Part shown: in pieces, positions 61,138 through 64,000 of the stretch
Layout: every line of letters starts with the position of its first letter
Position numbering within the stretch: position 1 is the stretch's first letter
Notes under the pieces: generated by a model
The model's input: the letters and a program-made list of their open reading frames with translations, nothing else
What the model was told of the DNA's origin: nothing
Database searches by the model: none
Source of the DNA: Apiosordaria backusii
Lineage: Eukaryota; Ascomycota; Sordariomycetes; Sordariales; Lasiosphaeriaceae
NCBI GenBank assembly: GCA_030549205.1
Contig: JAUKTV010000002.1
Span: forward strand, 2,046,001 to 2,110,000
Direction: 5' to 3'
Length of the DNA: 64,000 nucleotides
Program-made: the position numbers and the translations under genes

Positions 61138-62133
61138 TCACAGCTCAACCACAATGGCCTCATTCGTCAACTCATTCCCCCTTCCCCCTACCCCCGAAGC
61201 ATTGACGAACGTCGTCACCCTCCTTGCATCGTCCGCCCCGAATCCAAACGCCCGCTTCAGTTTCGTCCAACCCACCAGTACCCCCATCCAAGCCAGTGCC
61301 CCCCAGCCTCCCCATCCAATCATGATATCGTCATGGGTCTCTCGTACTTTGTTGAGGACCACATCCTCCTTCCCATAGGCGGCGTGGATATGCCCAAAGA
61401 CGTGGAGTCGAGGACGGAGTCGGATGATTTCTTGCAGCAGGTAGGGACAGCCGGCTCGGTGAAAATCCCGGCGATCGAGGTAGAACTTTGGGGGGCCGTG
61501 GGTGACAATTATCAAGTCGTTTTCAGGTGGCAAAGTTCCGAGTTGGGAGTTGGACCAGAATTCGGGTGCAGGGGAATATTGGAATGCCGAAGGTGTGTAG
61601 ACTGGTGTGTAAGGGCTGCCGTATATTGTGAGTTTTCTTCCTCCTGCTTCTGTGGATACTTCAGGGCCGTCGGTCGTGACTCTATTAATAACAGAGATTG
61701 TTATCGTTGAGTCCTCCAGATATGTCACCCTGCCCCAGTTCAGGTCCGCTTTGGTCCTCGTAGTTTCTCCGTATCGACGTTCCGGATATTTTGCAAGAAA
61801 TGCCTCGTCGAGCAGCACATCATGATTTCCTGCAATCAGGATTTTGTGAGGGTGAGGCTGGGATGAGAGCCAGCCGAGACCGGCTTGGACTTCATCAAAC
61901 GAGCCATTCTCAGTCAGATCACCTGCATGGATGAGAATATCCCCCGGCGGGAGGACAGGTCGATGGTTGTGTGTGTCGGACACACAAACTACCCGTACAG
62001 GGTTGGCGTTAACTGATTGGGTGGTTGCTGGTGGTGAAGGTGATGAAGGTGAGGAATGTATGCTCAAAAGCCGAGTCGCCAGATACCGTTTCAGCCTCCC
62101 GCGGGTTTTTATTGTGATGGTTTGCTCCTGCAT
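61138..62133 (-). CDS. Calcineurin-like metallophosphoesterase
   Basis: Single exon, 331 residues. The metal-binding motifs of the fold are all present in order: DTHNH (Asp53, His55), GDL (Asp72), GNHD (Asn103, His104), THGPP, and FGHIH with both terminal histidines. It resembles the MPPED/UPF0046 group of phosphodiesterases rather than protein phosphatases. A hydrophobic segment near the C-terminus (WGALAWMGVLVGW) could be a membrane anchor, as in related fungal proteins. Substrate unknown. The gene looks intact and stands alone. Confidence 0.9.
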   Translation of the reverse strand: MQEQTITIKTRGRLKRYLATRLLSIHSSPSSPSPPATTQSVNANPVRVVCVSDTHNHRPVLPPGDILIHAGDLTENGSFDEVQAGLGWLSSQPHPHKILIAGNHDVLLDEAFLAKYPERRYGETTRTKADLNWGRVTYLEDSTITISVINRVTTDGPEVSTEAGGRKLTIYGSPYTPVYTPSAFQYSPAPEFWSNSQLGTLPPENDLIIVTHGPPKFYLDRRDFHRAGCPYLLQEIIRLRPRLHVFGHIHAAYGKEDVVLNKVRETHDDIMIGWGGWGALAWMGVLVGWTKLKRAFGFGADDARRVTTFVNASGVGGRGNELTNEAIVVEL

Positions 62134-63045
62134 CTCGACAGATTCTGTTTTGGGCGCTGGCCAAGAATTCCCATCAACTTCTGCATCCGCGCGGGCGAAC
62201 TTGATGAGTGAAGATTAATCCGGGTCGAGCTTGCTCCCCTATGGCGTTGTGGAAGTTGCTGGTCCAGTGGTGGTGATGAAATTCCAGCTTCCGTGATCTG
62301 AAATTGCCCTCTCCGAGTCCCGCCGCGTTGTTGCCTGGCCAATCAGAGATGCTTTTCTCCGTCGGGCGGATCAAAGGGGGCTAATGACACCTGGCACAGT
62401 GCAACTTTGCAAAACTTCGTTAGAAAGGAAGTTTTCAACAACATATTTATTTCAAATGTATTTGAATGAGAGCAAGTTATTTCCAGTCCACCCATGATGC
62501 CTTTTTGTGGATGGGCGCTGAAATAGAAGTTGGGTGAGTATTGACGTCGAAGGTTATGCAATCACTCCTCTGATCCTCACACAGTGCCCGAGGTCCAGCC
62601 AAGCTCCCAGACACGGGAGGTATTTTGTACTCAATAAGCGCGTGCTACCAACATCAATCCCTGAAATGGTTACGGTTGGTGATTCGTTGTTTGGGAACAT
62701 GGCGGTTGGTCCAAAGGGGTCATTCAACTGGTCGATCAAAGTCCTGAATTGGGACGTATTTTCCGGTATCAGTATCATACTTACCACACTGCACCAGGTT
62801 TGGAACATGGCCTTGCAGTCTGCACTCCTGTGGCTGGTTCAGCGTCTATTTGAGGATCTTCAGCTCATATATCAGCAAGTTAATGCTAGAGGTCTCATAC
62901 TTGTATAAGACGGCTATGGTCATCCTTTTGCTCTTCAAGATGGTGTGATCTAGTGAAGGGAACCTATTCATTGGTACATATCTTATATCCTCGTGATATT
63001 TCTTTGACTATCTTTCTACGTTCCACCTCGACCGTATCAGTAATT
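62134..63045. other. Intergenic
   Basis: Shared upstream region of the minus-strand phosphoesterase and the plus-strand nucleotidyltransferase-like gene. Nothing else supported. Confidence 0.4.
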
Positions 63046-63813
63046 ATGGGCTGCGCTGGCAGCAAACCTACCAAGGGAAAAGGACGACAGCCCGCGGGAG
63101 GACTGCAGATCGGTGCACCACAAGATGTCACCATCCACATCCCCCGAAACCGACTGGATGCTCAAGGCGTGCCGATTCAGCCCGTAACACGAGATATCGA
63201 CGCCAACACCTTGCGCCAGGCCCTCGAACGCGTCTCGCACTACATTGCCAGCCGAGGACAACACATCAGCGTCATCGCTGTCGGAGGAGCTGTCAACACT
63301 CTGTACCTTCGCTCACGGAGAACAACACACGACGTCGATGTCTTTGGTTCCGACTTCAACAACAACGCCCGACATCTCGTTGACGAAGCAATGCACGAGA
63401 CACAGAGGGCTATGCCGCAGCTGGGGACTGATTGGCTCAACACGGAGACTCAGATGTGGTTATCGGGTAGATTGCACGCAGAGATCACACAGGCTGCGAG
63501 GGTTCAGAATGTGATTGTTTTTCAGGGGAGGGATAAGGGGCTGACAATCTTGGCCGCACCATGGGCGTATGCTTTTTCTGCAAAGATCAATCGTATCTTG
63601 ACGGGAGGGAGCCAGGTCCGGCCGTATGACCTCCAGGATGCGGTGACGTATATCCATAGGTATATTCAGGTTCATGGCAATAGACCTGTTCCGGTCAAGG
63701 TTGCGCTGGGGTGGGCGAGGCAGTATCATCATGAGATGACTGAAAGTGTGTTACGAGATCGGGTGAACCCGGCGTATCGAAGGCTGTACGGCGGCAGGAA
63801 CGCGTTTGTGTGA
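63046..63813 (+). CDS. Nucleotidyltransferase-fold protein with MGC lipidation motif
   Basis: Single exon, 255 residues, from the ATG at 63046. It starts MGCAGSKP, a strong signal for N-myristoylation at Gly2 and palmitoylation at Cys3, so membrane attachment is likely. After a basic linker, residues 74-100 read ISVIAVGGAVN and THDVDVF: the GG plus DxD arrangement (Asp96, Asp98) is the metal site of the Pol-beta/AbiEii-like nucleotidyltransferase fold. The C-terminal half is helical. Known enzymes of the fold add nucleotides to RNA, proteins or drugs. The fungal substrate is unknown. Confidence 0.7.
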   Translation: MGCAGSKPTKGKGRQPAGGLQIGAPQDVTIHIPRNRLDAQGVPIQPVTRDIDANTLRQALERVSHYIASRGQHISVIAVGGAVNTLYLRSRRTTHDVDVFGSDFNNNARHLVDEAMHETQRAMPQLGTDWLNTETQMWLSGRLHAEITQAARVQNVIVFQGRDKGLTILAAPWAYAFSAKINRILTGGSQVRPYDLQDAVTYIHRYIQVHGNRPVPVKVALGWARQYHHEMTESVLRDRVNPAYRRLYGGRNAFV

Positions 63814-64000
63814 GGTCGAGTTTGAAGAATAACTACCTAAATAGATTTCGTGTTCTTTTTGGTGAGTTCTAGGCTTGATAAATCGGTAGGAACTAAAACG
63901 CCGTTGATTCTCCGAATGGTCTTGTATCACAGGTGTATCAAGCTCAACACCGGAGCGGCTGTGGACTTGTGGTGGTTGAACGATAGGGACCGCGACTGCA
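63814..64000. other. Right edge, nothing recognised
   Basis: Terminator of the nucleotidyltransferase-like gene and unassigned sequence to the window end. Confidence 0.3.

Overview
This window comes from a filamentous ascomycete, most likely a sordariomycete of the Sordariales type. The evidence is short GT-AG introns with CTAAC/CTGAC-like branch points, fungus-specific families (GH72 glucanosyltransferase, DUF4238, DUF6594, DUF2235, PF11951 regulator, PTH11/rhodopsin-like membrane protein, pectate lyase, BBE-type oxidase), and AT-rich decayed blocks that look like repeat-induced point mutation (RIP). No rRNA, tRNA, CRISPR or prokaryotic operon was seen. All exon models are manual, from reading frames and splice sites; no database search was possible.

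Layout. 1-7,200 is mostly decayed DNA: a RIP-like element with matching terminal inverted repeats (1-1,200), an RRM-domain gene with frame breaks (1,411-2,941, minus), a remnant resembling the C-terminus of a HET-domain protein, and an AT-rich block (about 4,925-5,690). 7,200-15,100 is ordinary gene space: a GPI-anchored GH72 enzyme, a multi-exon DUF4238 protein, a cytochrome b561-domain membrane protein and a small Cys-rich protein. 15,380-22,400 holds a broken ankyrin/CorA-like gene with a telomere-like repeat inside its coding sequence, a decayed homocitrate synthase paralogue, a decayed flavin monooxygenase and an intact P450. This looks like the remains of a biosynthetic cluster.

22,400-32,200 has fragments (an APH-kinase remnant and a small zinc-ribbon ORF), a PTH11-like seven-helix protein, a secreted alpha/beta hydrolase, and a DUF6594 gene flanked by two diverged paralogues of an unrecognised family. 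32,800-39,700 holds a Baeyer-Villiger-type monooxygenase next to a PF11951 regulator that lacks a zinc cluster, then a C2H2 zinc-finger protein. 40,400-47,400 has a seven-exon DUF2235 hydrolase with a GC-AG intron, an amino-acid-oxidase-like flavoprotein with one in-frame TGA, and an extended SDR.

48,400-54,984 carries a secretory group (pectate lyase, small 10-Cys protein, bicovalent FAD oxidase) and a C2H2 factor. The rest is sparse: a Gly/Ser-rich small protein, a metallophosphoesterase, and a nucleotidyltransferase-like protein with an N-terminal MGC lipidation motif.
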